Source: Saccharopolyspora gloriosae (GTDB lineage: Bacteria; Actinomycetota; Actinomycetes; Mycobacteriales; Pseudonocardiaceae). Taken from it: a DNA stretch of 64,000 nucleotides. The translations under genes were made by a program, and so were the position numbers. Position 1 is the first letter of the stretch, and each line of letters begins with the position of its first letter. Shown one piece after another: positions 53,235 through 61,224 of this stretch. The stretch is from NCBI RefSeq assembly GCF_014203325.1, contig NZ_JACHIV010000001.1, positions 2,853,501 to 2,917,500 on the forward strand, in the 5' to 3' direction. The notes under the pieces were generated by a model. It did not search any database and was not told where the DNA came from. It saw nothing but the letters and a program-made list of their open reading frames with translations.

Positions 53235-54001
53235 GCCTGATCTCCTTCGATCGTCGCCTTCAACTCGCGCAGCACCCGCAGCTCGGTCTCGCTCGGAGCC
53301 TGCTGCACCGCGGGCTCGGGGACCACCGCGAGGTCCCAGCCGGTGGCGGCGCGCACCTGCTCGACGTCCGCGCCGGGGCTGAGCCGGGTCAGCGTCAGCT
53401 CGCAGGTCTCGGGGTCCGGTTCCATGATGCCCAGGTCGGTGATCACCTTCACGGGTCCGCGCCCGCGCAGGCCCAGCCGTTCCCGGTCGCCCTTGCCGGT
53501 GCCGTAGCCGACGGAGCTGATGAAGTCGACGGACTCCACGAAGCTGCGGGTGCTCTGGCGCATCACCACCAGCACCTCGCGGCAGGACGCGGCGATCTCC
53601 GGTGCGCCGCCCGCACCGGGCAGCCGCACCTTCGGGTCCGCGTAGTCCCCGCCGATGATCGTCGAGTTGATGTTGCCGAACTTGTCGATCTGCGCGCCGC
53701 CGAGGAAGCCGAAGTCGATGCGGCCGGGCTGCAGCCAGTAGTTGAAGATCTCCGGCACGCTCACCACCGAGTCGGCGGTGTCGGCGAGCACGCCGTCGCC
53801 GATGGACAGCGGCAGCCGGTCGGGTTTGGCGCCGAGCGTGCCCGATTCGTAGATCAGCACCAGCTCGGGCGCGTGGGTGCGCCGCGCCAAATTCGCGGCG
53901 GTGCTGGGCAGGCCGATGCCGACGAAGCAGGCGGCGCCGTTGGTGAGCGAGCGCGCGGCGGCGACGCTCATCATCTCGTCGGCGGTGAACGTCCCGGTCA
54001 T
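53231..54001 (-). CDS. pcaJ: 3-oxoadipate CoA-transferase, subunit B
   Basis: A 256-residue class I CoA-transferase subunit. The catalytic glutamate probably lies in LIYESGTLGAKPD (about residue 50), followed by FLGGAQIDKFGNINS. The sequence type is nearer to glutaconate-CoA-transferase/CatJ-like subunits than to the SCOT-like PcaJ of Pseudomonas; operon context fixes the role as succinyl-CoA:3-oxoadipate transferase. ATGA overlaps at both ends. Confidence 0.9.
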   Translation of the reverse strand: MTGTFTADEMMSVAAARSLTNGAACFVGIGLPSTAANLARRTHAPELVLIYESGTLGAKPDRLPLSIGDGVLADTADSVVSVPEIFNYWLQPGRIDFGFLGGAQIDKFGNINSTIIGGDYADPKVRLPGAGGAPEIAASCREVLVVMRQSTRSFVESVDFISSVGYGTGKGDRERLGLRGRGPVKVITDLGIMEPDPETCELTLTRLSPGADVEQVRAATGWDLAVVPEPAVQQAPSETELRVLRELKATIEGDQA

Positions 54002-54816
54002 CGTGCGCTCCTCTCGGCGAGTCCTTCGGTCTTCAGCCAGGACTCGAACTCCGCGCGGTCCCGCGAGAGGGCGTCCCAGCGCCGGTAGTAGGAGTTGTCG
54101 CGTTCCGAATAGCCCTGCGCGTACGAGGGGTGGGCTCCGCCGGGGACTTCGGCGACGGCGGTGACGGCCCACTTCGGCAGCACGACCGCACCCGGACGCG
54201 GGGTGAGCTCGTCGACGATCTCCTCGACGGTCACCAAGGATCGCTTCGAGGCGAGCACCGCCTCCTTCTGCACGCCGGTGATGCCCCACATCTGCACGTT
54301 GCCCTCGCGGTCGGCCTGCTGGGCGTGCACGACGCCGACGTCCGGGTTCAGCGCGGGCACCGCGGCCAGCACCTCGCCGGTGAACGGGCAGGTCACGGTC
54401 TTGATGGAGTCGGTCTGCGCGGGCAGGTCGGTGCCGGTGTAGCCGCGCAGGATCGCGAACGGCAGCCCGGAGGCGCCTGCGGCGTAGCGGTTGGCCATGC
54501 CCGCGTGGCTGTGCTCCTCGATCTCCAGCGGGCGCGGCCAGGAGTGCTGCACCGCGTCCCGGAACCGGTGCAGCGATCCCACGCCGGGGTTGCCGCCCCA
54601 GGAGAACACCAGCTTGCGAGCGCACCCGGCGCCGATGAGCTGGTCGTAGACGATGTCCGGCGTCATCCGGCACAACGTGAGGTCCCGCTTGCCCTGCCGG
54701 ATGATCTCGTGCCCGGCCGCGACCGGGATGAGGTGGGTGAAGCCCTCGAGCGCGATCGAGTCGCCGTCGGCGACCAGCTCCGAGATCGCCTCGCTCAGGG
54801 TCAGGATGCGTGCCAC
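53998..54816 (-). CDS. pcaI: 3-oxoadipate CoA-transferase, subunit A
   Basis: A 272-residue partner subunit (DGDSIALEGFTHLIPVAAGH near the start, glycine-rich FSWGGNPGVGS, then HAQQADREGNVQMWG). CatI/glutaconate-transferase-like. First gene of the pcaIJFHGBDC operon, GTG start at 54814-54816. A PcaR-box-like sequence lies 16-30 bases upstream. Confidence 0.9.
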   Translation of the reverse strand: MARILTLSEAISELVADGDSIALEGFTHLIPVAAGHEIIRQGKRDLTLCRMTPDIVYDQLIGAGCARKLVFSWGGNPGVGSLHRFRDAVQHSWPRPLEIEEHSHAGMANRYAAGASGLPFAILRGYTGTDLPAQTDSIKTVTCPFTGEVLAAVPALNPDVGVVHAQQADREGNVQMWGITGVQKEAVLASKRSLVTVEEIVDELTPRPGAVVLPKWAVTAVAEVPGGAHPSYAQGYSERDNSYYRRWDALSRDRAEFESWLKTEGLAERSAR

Positions 54817-54831
54817 CGATCCGCTCCGATC

Positions 54832-54846
54832 GTGCGCATAGTGAAC
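54832..54846 (-). promoter_or_regulatory. PcaR-box-like site before pcaI
   Basis: On the minus strand GTTCACTATGCGCAC resembles the Pseudomonas PcaR box as I recall it (GTTCGATAATCGCAC), with the GTTC and CGCAC ends conserved. Position directly before pcaI and the presence of pcaR in the same operon support the call. Confidence 0.6.
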
Positions 54847-54918
54847 AGATGTGCTTCCTGCGAACGCTATGCGGCGAGCCCGCGGCGGTCAAGCACCCAC
54901 CGAGGCGGCGGAAGCGGA

Positions 54919-54965
54919 GTGAACGGACCGTTCGTCCAATCTCGTTGGGCGAACGGTCCGTTCAC
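54919..54965. repeat. 47-bp palindromic repeat, copy 4
   Basis: Arms GTGAACGGACCGTTCGTCC and its complement with CGGTCC: the A and T changed together relative to copy 1 (C and G). One mismatch from GGGCGAAC. Lies between divergent pcaI and the GH43-like gene. Confidence 0.85.
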
Positions 54966-55042
54966 TCGGGAAAGCCCGTGCGCCATGCGGAGATTCGTCG
55001 CATGGCGCGATGAGCAGTGCATCAGTGCGGCTGCGGTTCGGA

Positions 55043-55089
55043 GTGAACGGCCTGTTCGTCCAACGGGATTGGACAAGCGGTCCGTTCAC
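55043..55089. repeat. 47-bp palindromic repeat, copy 5
   Basis: Left arm GTGAACGGCCTGTTCGTCC, right arm GGACAAGCGGTCCGTTCAC; three stem mismatches or wobble pairs, the most decayed full-length copy. Confidence 0.8.
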
Positions 55090-55137
55090 CCGCTCAGATC
55101 GGTGCGGCCGGCCCGCGCGGCGGTGGAGTCGGATGGA

Positions 55138-55184
55138 GTGAACGGACCGTTCGTCCAACCGGATTGGACGAACGGTCCGTTCAC
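55138..55184. repeat. 47-bp palindromic repeat, copy 6
   Basis: Arms pair perfectly over 21 bases: GTGAACGGACCGTTCGTCC with GGACGAACGGTCCGTTCAC around a 5-base loop. Ends 148 bases before the GH43-like start. Confidence 0.85.
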
Positions 55185-55332
55185 TCGGATCGCGCGGGTG
55201 GGTGCGGAGGTTTTCCCTCACGGGTGCTCGGCGGTCGCTGCGGTGGCGGGCGAGTGCGGTGTGCTGTCCGGCGGGGCTTTCGCCGGGGAAGGGAGGCGTC
55301 GGCCCAGGAGTCGACACGACCGGGAGGAACCG

Positions 55333-56514
55333 ATGTCCGCGCACCAGGAGCATCCGCCGAACTGGCCGGAGAAGGAGCCCTACGGCACCGCGGACACCCG
55401 CGACGACCTGTGGCCGCGCGGGGACAACTCGTGCGTGCTCGACCTCGAACTGCGGCCTCGGGACGAGGAGCTCGACAGGATCTGGATCCGGGACACCTAC
55501 GTCAACTGCTTCGTCGTCGACGGAAGTCCGATCTACGTCGCCACCGGCACCACCCGTCCCGCCGGCCGCTCCGGTCCGTCCCCGTGGAACGACGGCATCT
55601 TCGTGTGGACCGCCGCGGCGCTGGACGGGCCGTGGACGCTGGTGGACACGACCGGGATCAGGCCCGAGGCGGAGAAGGGCAAGGTGTGGTCACCGGAGTT
55701 CGCGGGCGAGAACGAGCCCGGACGCACCGTGGTCGCCCCGTGGCAGGAGTACTGGCACGACGAGCAGGGCAAGCGCGGCAACGTGTGGGCGCCGGAGGTG
55801 CACCACTTCCGCGGCACCTGGTACGTCGTCGCGTGCATGGGCGATCACTCCCGCAAGGTCGGCACGTTCCTGCTCAAGAGCGAAGGCGGCATCGGGGGGC
55901 CGTACCGGGTCGCCGAGGGCAACCTGGACAAGCCGTTCGGTGACCTGGTGGGCGACGCGCCGGACGGGGTGGATCCGGACGTCTACTTCCACATCGACGG
56001 CGGCCTGCACACCGAGGGCGACCGGGCGTGGCTGGTGCTGCACAACGACCTGTACGCGCGCTTCCAGGACGACATGGAGGACATCGTCCCGAAGACGGAC
56101 CTCCCGAAGTTCCAGCAGACGCGGTACTCGGAGGAGCCGTACCTCGAAGGCGCGTACGTGCTCAAGCACGAGGGGAAGTACTACCTGGTGCACGCCGCCT
56201 GGAGCCGCGAGGCCGGTGCGGACCGGTACGCCTACGACGTGCGGGACGGGAAGCAGTGCCAGTACGACGCGATCATCGCCGTGTCGGACGCGTTCGAAGG
56301 GCCGTACTCGAAGCGCTGGACCGCCGGTGTCGGCGCCGGTCACAACAACCTCTTCGTCGACGCCGAGGGCGGGCTGTGGGCGACGTTCTTCCGGAACCCG
56401 GCCGCGGGCTACTGGTCCCACGACTCGCGCGTCGGGGACTCCGCGGTGCCGGGCGTGGTGCGGATGGAGTGGACCGGACCGGACGGAGACCGGATCTACG
56501 TCCGGCGGCGCTGA
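55333..56514 (+). CDS. Glycoside hydrolase family 43-like protein, cytosolic
   Basis: A 393-residue five-bladed beta-propeller protein. WIRDTYVNCF (putative base Asp region), SPWNDGIFVWTA, WAPEVHHFRGTWYVVACMGD and the acid-like EEPYLEGAYVLKHEGKYYLV fit the GH43/62/68 clan, with the catalytic acid probably in the EGAY segment. There is no signal peptide, so the substrate would be an imported oligosaccharide. GGGAGGAACCG precedes the ATG. No sugar transporter gene is adjacent. Confidence 0.82.
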   Translation: MSAHQEHPPNWPEKEPYGTADTRDDLWPRGDNSCVLDLELRPRDEELDRIWIRDTYVNCFVVDGSPIYVATGTTRPAGRSGPSPWNDGIFVWTAAALDGPWTLVDTTGIRPEAEKGKVWSPEFAGENEPGRTVVAPWQEYWHDEQGKRGNVWAPEVHHFRGTWYVVACMGDHSRKVGTFLLKSEGGIGGPYRVAEGNLDKPFGDLVGDAPDGVDPDVYFHIDGGLHTEGDRAWLVLHNDLYARFQDDMEDIVPKTDLPKFQQTRYSEEPYLEGAYVLKHEGKYYLVHAAWSREAGADRYAYDVRDGKQCQYDAIIAVSDAFEGPYSKRWTAGVGAGHNNLFVDAEGGLWATFFRNPAAGYWSHDSRVGDSAVPGVVRMEWTGPDGDRIYVRRR

Positions 56515-56539
56515 GCGTGCCCCGCCGTCGGCGCGAGCC

Positions 56540-56659
56540 TCACCGCGACTGCGGGAGCAGGTCCTGCGCGAGGGTGCTGATCGTGTCCAGCGCCGCCGCG
56601 GTCACCGGGTGCTCGCGGCCGGGGTACCGGTCGCCGTCGCGCGGCCGCTCGTGCGCGCG
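56540..56659 (-). pseudogene. Possible C-terminal gene remnant
   Basis: On the minus strand a coding-like tail reads RDGDRYPGREHPVTAAALDT then ISTLAQDLLPQSR and stops at 56540. Third positions are nearly all G/C and the peptide looks like a real protein C-terminus, but there is no start, ribosome site or upstream domain because the Nudix gene ends at 56677. Probably what is left of a deleted gene; a chance frame is possible. Confidence 0.3.
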
Positions 56660-56676
56660 GGGACGGCGAGGACTCC

Positions 56677-57162
56677 TCAGAGGTAGCCGCTTTCCGGCAG
56701 GCCCTCGTGGGGGAGTCCGAGCACGCCGATGGCCGCGTTCGCGGCGGCCGAGGCCTGCTGGTGGCCGGTCTCGCCCCAGTTGAGCAGGTCTCCGGCCTTG
56801 CCGGGGTGCACCAGCAGCCGCAGGTAGGTGCGGCCGTTGTCGGGGTCCGGTTCCGGCGGGTGCACGCCGCTGATCTCGGCGACCATCCGCACCTGCGCGT
56901 ACGGCGCGAAGCCGTCGTCGACGCACTGGTAGCCGAGGTAGTGCGGCTCGGCGATGTCCAGCGTCACCTCTTCGTAGGTCTCCCGCCGCAGGATGTCCAC
57001 GTAGGCGGACTCGCCCGGTTCCGGGCGACCGCCCGGCAGCGAGTGCTTGGCGCCGTCCACCCGGATCAGCACCCGTCCGTCCGGTGCGAACAGGAAGCCG
57101 TACACCTGGCGGACGGGTAGGCCCTTCGGGACGGCGCGGGTGTGCCAGGTGAACTTGGCCAT
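56677..57162 (-). CDS. Nudix hydrolase
   Basis: A 161-residue Nudix-fold pyrophosphohydrolase. The Nudix box reads GGRPEPGESAYVDILRRETY, then EEV, matching G-x5-E-x7-REUxEE with all glutamates. Strands before it (VYGFLFAPDGRVLIRVDG) are typical. Substrate (nucleotide sugar, oxidised nucleotide, NAD derivative) unknown. GGAAGGGGAT precedes the ATG. Confidence 0.92.
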   Translation of the reverse strand: MAKFTWHTRAVPKGLPVRQVYGFLFAPDGRVLIRVDGAKHSLPGGRPEPGESAYVDILRRETYEEVTLDIAEPHYLGYQCVDDGFAPYAQVRMVAEISGVHPPEPDPDNGRTYLRLLVHPGKAGDLLNWGETGHQQASAAANAAIGVLGLPHEGLPESGYL

Positions 57163-57356
57163 GGCGGGATCCCCTTCCTGCGTCTCCCGGCGGGGCGTCC
57201 GCCGATGATCGAACCGATCACGTTACCGGGCGCGGGGCGGCAAGTCGCGCTTCGCCGCGCGGAGATCTCCACGACCGCCCGATCCGGTCGGTCGATCATC
57301 CACTGTGGATCGAACGGTGACGGGTGTCCGATGAGTGGAACCGCCCCGTTGCGCTG

Positions 57357-57408
57357 TTGACACCATTCCGGTGCTCTGGTCGGATGAAATGGTGTTCATC
57401 GCGACCAG
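57357..57408 (+). promoter_or_regulatory. Promoter-like boxes and nested dyad upstream of sfnG
   Basis: TTGACA (57357-57362) and TCGGAT (57380-57385) have a 17-base spacer. CTGGTC-g-GATGAA...TTCATC-gc-GACCAG (57376-57408) forms a nested 6+6-bp dyad across the -10, and GACCAG recurs directly after it. The remaining 57163-57356 and 57409-57702 stretch of this gene-free region shows nothing else I recognise; the leader would be about 310 bases. Confidence 0.45.
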
Positions 57409-57702
57409 ACTGACCAGAAGGCGCCACGTGGATTTCGCCCGCGTCGGCGCGCAGGGCTGTCGTCGCTGATCTGATCGTCGCGCCTCGTTTCGGAGGCGAC
57501 ATCAGTTCCTTTCCTCTCCGGTGATCGCCGATCGGGCGCCGCACCGCGCGGCCCCGCCCGGCGTTCCCGTTCCACTCGGCCGTTTCCGCCGATCCGAATC
57601 CGGACCGGCGATGTTCGACGGTCCGGTTCCCCTTTCCCCGCGATGCCCGGAAATCCTTCCCGCGCACCGCTCGCGCCGCCTGCTCCACGACGGGAGACGA
57701 AC

Positions 57703-58827
57703 GTGTCCGCAGACAGCCCTGCCGAGCCGCTGAAATTCGCCTACTGGGTGCCCAACGTCAGCGGTGGCCTGGTCACCAGCAAGATCGAACAGCGCACGAA
57801 CTTCGGATTCGAGTACAACAAGGAACTCGCGGTGCTCGCCGAACGAAGCGGATTCGAATACGCGCTGAGCCAGGTGCGCTACGCCTCCAGCTACGGCGCC
57901 GCGCAGCAGCACGACCCGGCGGCGTTCAGCCTCGGACTGCTGTTGGCGACCGAGCGGCTCAAGCTCATCGTGGCCGCTCACCCGGGGTTGTGGCACCCGG
58001 CGATCCTGGCGAAGTTCGGCATCACCGCGGACATCCTCTCCGAAGGCCGGTTCGCGGTGAACATCGTCAGCGGCTGGCTCAAGGAGGAGTTCACCGGCCT
58101 CGGCGAGCCGTGGCTGGAGCACGACGAGCGCTACCGGCGCACCGAGGAATTCATCCGGGTGCTGCGCGGATTGTGGACGGAGTCGAACTTCGACCTCGCC
58201 GGGGACTTCTACCAGATCCGCGATTTCAGCCTGCGTCCGCAGCCGTTCGACGTTCCGGGACGGCCGCACCCGGAGATCTTCCAGGGCGGCAATTCCTCGG
58301 CGGCGCGCACCTTGGCCGGGCGCGTCTCCGACTGGTACTTCAGCAACGGCAAGGACTTCGACGGATTCAGCGAGCAGGTCGCCGACGTCCGGGAAGGGGC
58401 CGCGGCCAACGGGCGCACCGTGCGCTTCGGGCTCAACGGTTTCCTCATCGCCAGGGAGACGCAATCCGAGGCGAAGGCCGTGCTCAAGGAGATCGTCGAC
58501 AAGGCCGACGTGGACGCCGTCGAAGGATTCCGGAAATCGGTGCGCCAAGCCGGGAAATCGACCTCCGACGGCAAGGGAATGTGGGCGGATTCCGAATTCG
58601 CCGACCTCGTCCAGTACAACGACGGATTCCGCACCGGATTGATCGGTACTCCGGAGCAGATCGCGCACCGCATCATCGAGTACAAGAAGCGCGGCGCGAA
58701 CCTGCTGCTGCTCGGATTCCTGCACTACCTCGAAGACGTCGAGCACTTCGGGAAGCACGTGCTGCCCATCGTCCGCGAGCTGGAAGCGGACCTCGACCGC
58801 ACCGGCGACCCGATCGGCGTCTCCTGA
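57703..58827 (+). CDS. sfnG: Dimethylsulfone monooxygenase
   Basis: A 374-residue FMNH2-dependent luciferase-fold monooxygenase converting dimethylsulfone to methanesulfinate and formaldehyde. It matches SfnG along its length: FAYWVPNVSGGLVTSKIEQR, FEYALSQVRYASSYGA, VNIVSGWLKEEFTGLGEPWL, EHDERYRRTEEFIRVL and DLVQYNDGFRTGLIGTPEQI. I start at GTG 57703-57705 with GGGAG upstream, matching the family start; a longer frame exists. Followed by the flavin monooxygenase gene after 40 bases. Confidence 0.93.
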   Translation: MSADSPAEPLKFAYWVPNVSGGLVTSKIEQRTNFGFEYNKELAVLAERSGFEYALSQVRYASSYGAAQQHDPAAFSLGLLLATERLKLIVAAHPGLWHPAILAKFGITADILSEGRFAVNIVSGWLKEEFTGLGEPWLEHDERYRRTEEFIRVLRGLWTESNFDLAGDFYQIRDFSLRPQPFDVPGRPHPEIFQGGNSSAARTLAGRVSDWYFSNGKDFDGFSEQVADVREGAAANGRTVRFGLNGFLIARETQSEAKAVLKEIVDKADVDAVEGFRKSVRQAGKSTSDGKGMWADSEFADLVQYNDGFRTGLIGTPEQIAHRIIEYKKRGANLLLLGFLHYLEDVEHFGKHVLPIVRELEADLDRTGDPIGVS

Positions 58828-58867
58828 AGCACCTGATTCCTTCCCCGCACAGCAAGGAGAAACGCAC

Positions 58868-60109
58868 ATGAGCACCACTGAGGCCGATACCGTCAACGAC
58901 ACCGCCGGGCGCTGGGGACAGCGGCCCGGCACCAGGGAGGGCTGGCTGGAACGGGCGCAGGACGTGGCGGCGCTGCTGGCCACCGACGCCGTCGCCCGCG
59001 ACCGCGCGGGCGCCACCCCGCACGCCGAAGTCCGGCTGCTCAAGGAATCCGGGCTGGTCACCTTGCTCGGCCCCGTCGAACACGGCGGCGGCGGGCAGAC
59101 CTGGAGCACCGCCTACGAGGTGATCCGCGAGGTAGCCAAGGGCGACGGCTCCATCGGCCAGCTGCTCGGCTACCACTACCTGTGGGCGTGGGCGGTGCGC
59201 CTGGTCGGCACCGACGCCCAGATCGACGCCGTGGAACGGCTCTACACCGAGAGCGACCTGTTCTTCGGCGGCGCGGTCAACCCGCGCGACTCCGACGTGG
59301 TCATCACCGACGAGGGCGACGAGATCGTCTACACCGGGCGGAAGTCCTTCTCGACCGGGAGCAAGGTCTCCGACCTGACCGTGCTCGAAGGCGTGCTGGA
59401 GGGCACCGACAAGCACATCTTCGCCATCGTGCCCTCCGACCAGGAGGCCATCGTCTACGGCGACGACTGGGACAACCTGGGCCAGCGGCTCACCGAATCC
59501 GGCAGCGTCGAGATCAACGGGGTGCGGGTGCCGTGGGCGTCGGCGGCCGGGTACGTCGACAAGGAGTTCCAGCCGCTGGTCTACAACACGCTGAACACGC
59601 CCACGATCCAGCTGGTGTTCGCGAACTTCTACCTCGGCATCGCGCAGGGCGCGCTGGACGCGGCGACCTCCTACACGAAGGAGAAGACCCGCGCCTGGCC
59701 GTTCGGCGGGGACGACAAGGACAGCGTCACCGAGGAGTTCTACGTCCTCGACGCCTACGGCGATCTGCAGGCGAAGCTGTGGGCGGCGGAGGCGTTGGTG
59801 GACCGCGCCGGCGAGCGCATCGAAGGGCTGCTGCACGCGGAGCGGGCGAGCGTGACGGCCGAGCAGCGCGGTGCGGCGGCGGTGCTCATCGCCGCGGCGA
59901 AGGAGCGGATCGTGGCCACCGGGCTGGAGATCGCCACGAAGATCTTCGAGGTGACCGGGGCGCGGGCCACGTCGAACTCGACGGGCCTGGACATCTACTG
60001 GCGCAACCTGCGCACCCACTCGCTGCACGACCCGGTGGCGTACAAGCGCGTCGAAGTGGGCCGCTACACGCTGCTCGGTGAGATCCCCGAGCCGACCTGG
60101 TACACGTGA
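58868..60109 (+). CDS. Acyl-CoA dehydrogenase-fold flavin monooxygenase (SfnB/MsuC/DszC-like)
   Basis: A 413-residue flavoprotein of the DszC/MsuC group, which uses reduced FMN and oxygen on sulfur compounds rather than oxidising acyl-CoA. LLGYHYLWAWAVRLVG, FFGGAVNPRDSDV, GRKSFSTGSKVSD and ARATSNSTGLDIYWRNLRTH with the C-terminal HDPVAYKRVEVGRYTL fit this group. In the operon it could oxidise methanesulfinate from SfnG. AAGGAGAAACGC precedes the ATG. No flavin reductase gene is present, so reduced flavin must come from elsewhere. Confidence 0.88.
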   Translation: MSTTEADTVNDTAGRWGQRPGTREGWLERAQDVAALLATDAVARDRAGATPHAEVRLLKESGLVTLLGPVEHGGGGQTWSTAYEVIREVAKGDGSIGQLLGYHYLWAWAVRLVGTDAQIDAVERLYTESDLFFGGAVNPRDSDVVITDEGDEIVYTGRKSFSTGSKVSDLTVLEGVLEGTDKHIFAIVPSDQEAIVYGDDWDNLGQRLTESGSVEINGVRVPWASAAGYVDKEFQPLVYNTLNTPTIQLVFANFYLGIAQGALDAATSYTKEKTRAWPFGGDDKDSVTEEFYVLDAYGDLQAKLWAAEALVDRAGERIEGLLHAERASVTAEQRGAAAVLIAAAKERIVATGLEIATKIFEVTGARATSNSTGLDIYWRNLRTHSLHDPVAYKRVEVGRYTLLGEIPEPTWYT

Positions 60110-60135
60110 CCGGACCGCTCGTCCCGCCGGTCCGG
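60110..60135 (+). terminator. Hairpin after the sulfone operon
   Basis: CCGGACC (60110-60116) pairs with GGTCCGG (60129-60135) starting at the base after the stop codon. Without a T-run; strength uncertain. Confidence 0.5.
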
Positions 60136-60146
60136 GCCCCGTTCGC

Positions 60147-60854
60147 TCAACCGGGCCTGGACTGGCGGATCTCGGTGGCCAGCACCGCCGCTTGGGTGCG
60201 GCGTTGCATGCCGAGCTTCGAGAGCAGCTGCGAGACGTAGTTCTTCACCGTCTTCTCGGCGAGGAACATCCGTTCGGCGATCTGCCGGTTCGTCATGCCC
60301 GCGCCGATGAGCTCCAGCACGGCCCGCTCCTGCTCGGTGAGCCCGCGCAGCGGGTCGTCCTGGGCGTGCTTGCGCCGCTGGCGTTCCAGCACCGCGGTGG
60401 CCGTGCTGGAATCCAGCAGCGACCGCCCGGCCGCTACCTCGCGGATGGCGGAGCGCAGGTCGGAGCCCAGCACCTGCTTGAGCACGTAGCCGGAGGCGCC
60501 GGCCATGATCGCGTCCAGCAGTGCCTCGTCGTCGGAGAACGACGTCAGCACCAGGCAGCGCACGCCCGGCAGCACCGACAGCAGGTCCCGGCACAGCTCG
60601 ATGCCGTTGCCGTCCGGCAGCCGCACGTCCAGCACCGCCACGTCGGGGCGCGCCGGGGGCAACCGCACCAGCGCCTCCCGGACCGTGCCGACCTCGGCGA
60701 CGATCGTGAAGTCGGATTCGTCCTCCAGGAGGTCGGCGATGCCGCGGCGCACCACTTCGTGGTCGTCGACGAGGGCGATGCGGGTCTGCCCGCCGCCCCC
60801 GTCGCGCGCCTCGGTGGTGCCCGGTGCCTCCGGGACGTCGTCGGTCGTGTCCAT
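60147..60854 (-). CDS. DosR/DevR-like response regulator
   Basis: A 235-residue NarL-family regulator. Receiver with VDDHE, phospho-acceptor D76 ([11 protein letters not shown]), LTSF and VLKQV; helix-turn-helix [20 protein letters not shown], then [20 protein letters not shown], almost identical to the DNA-binding end of mycobacterial DosR. An N-terminal extension of about 22 residues precedes the receiver. Same strand as the DosS-like kinase upstream (61690-63447), although 835 bases lie between; they likely form a hypoxia/redox two-component system. Confidence 0.92.
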   Translation of the reverse strand: MDTTDDVPEAPGTTEARDGGGGQTRIALVDDHEVVRRGIADLLEDESDFTIVAEVGTVREALVRLPPARPDVAVLDVRLPDGNGIELCRDLLSVLPGVRCLVLTSFSDDEALLDAIMAGASGYVLKQVLGSDLRSAIREVAAGRSLLDSSTATAVLERQRRKHAQDDPLRGLTEQERAVLELIGAGMTNRQIAERMFLAEKTVKNYVSQLLSKLGMQRRTQAAVLATEIRQSRPG

Positions 60855-60950
60855 GCCGCAGCCCCCGCTTCCACCCGCGGTGCGCGAGTGCCTGACCCCC
60901 TTTTCCCCAGGTTAAGCGCCGCGGCTCCCGCGTCGCTCGGTTGCGGCGGG

Positions 60951-60995
60951 TCAGCTGATCCGCACTCCGGTGGTGGTGCTCCTGCGCGTCGTCAT
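60951..60995 (-). CDS. Possible 14-codon leader peptide before the DosR-like gene
   Basis: A 14-residue frame MTTRRSTTTGVRIS with GGGAG 8-12 bases before its ATG, ending 96 bases upstream of the regulator start. Threonine- and arginine-rich. Could be a leader peptide or a chance frame. Confidence 0.25.
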   Translation of the reverse strand: MTTRRSTTTGVRIS

Positions 60996-61100
60996 CCGAC
61001 CGTCTCCCGTCCCGCGTGGTGACCACGGTCGCCCCCAGTTCTCTTCACCTGTTCGAGGGTACGAAACGGACACACCGCGTAACACGGTCAAAGGTCCCAC

Positions 61101-61120
61101 CCCCGGTCGGATGACCGGGG
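61101..61120. promoter_or_regulatory. 8-bp perfect dyad between regulator and zinc-ribbon gene
   Basis: CCCCGGTC-ggat-GACCGGGG, in the 370-base divergent gap 60855-61224. Could be an operator of either gene or a short leader hairpin. Nothing else besides the possible leader frame was recognised in this gap. Confidence 0.4.
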
Positions 61121-61224
61121 CCGGGAGTGGTTCCGACTCTCGCTGCGCTGTGGTGTCATCGGTGCTGATCATCGTCGCGGGCCCCTGCGGTCGCGGCGGC
61201 ACTCGGGGTTGGAGGGGCGGCGGG

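Noticed and set aside
54919-55184. CRISPR-like appearance of three regularly placed repeats
   Set aside because: The units are palindromes of 47 bp, spacers are of unequal length (about 77 and 48 bp), only three units occur, and no cas gene is present.
57409-57702. SAM-type riboswitch before the sulfone genes
   Set aside because: No recognisable S-box, SAM-II or SAM-IV core was seen; only a promoter-spanning dyad.
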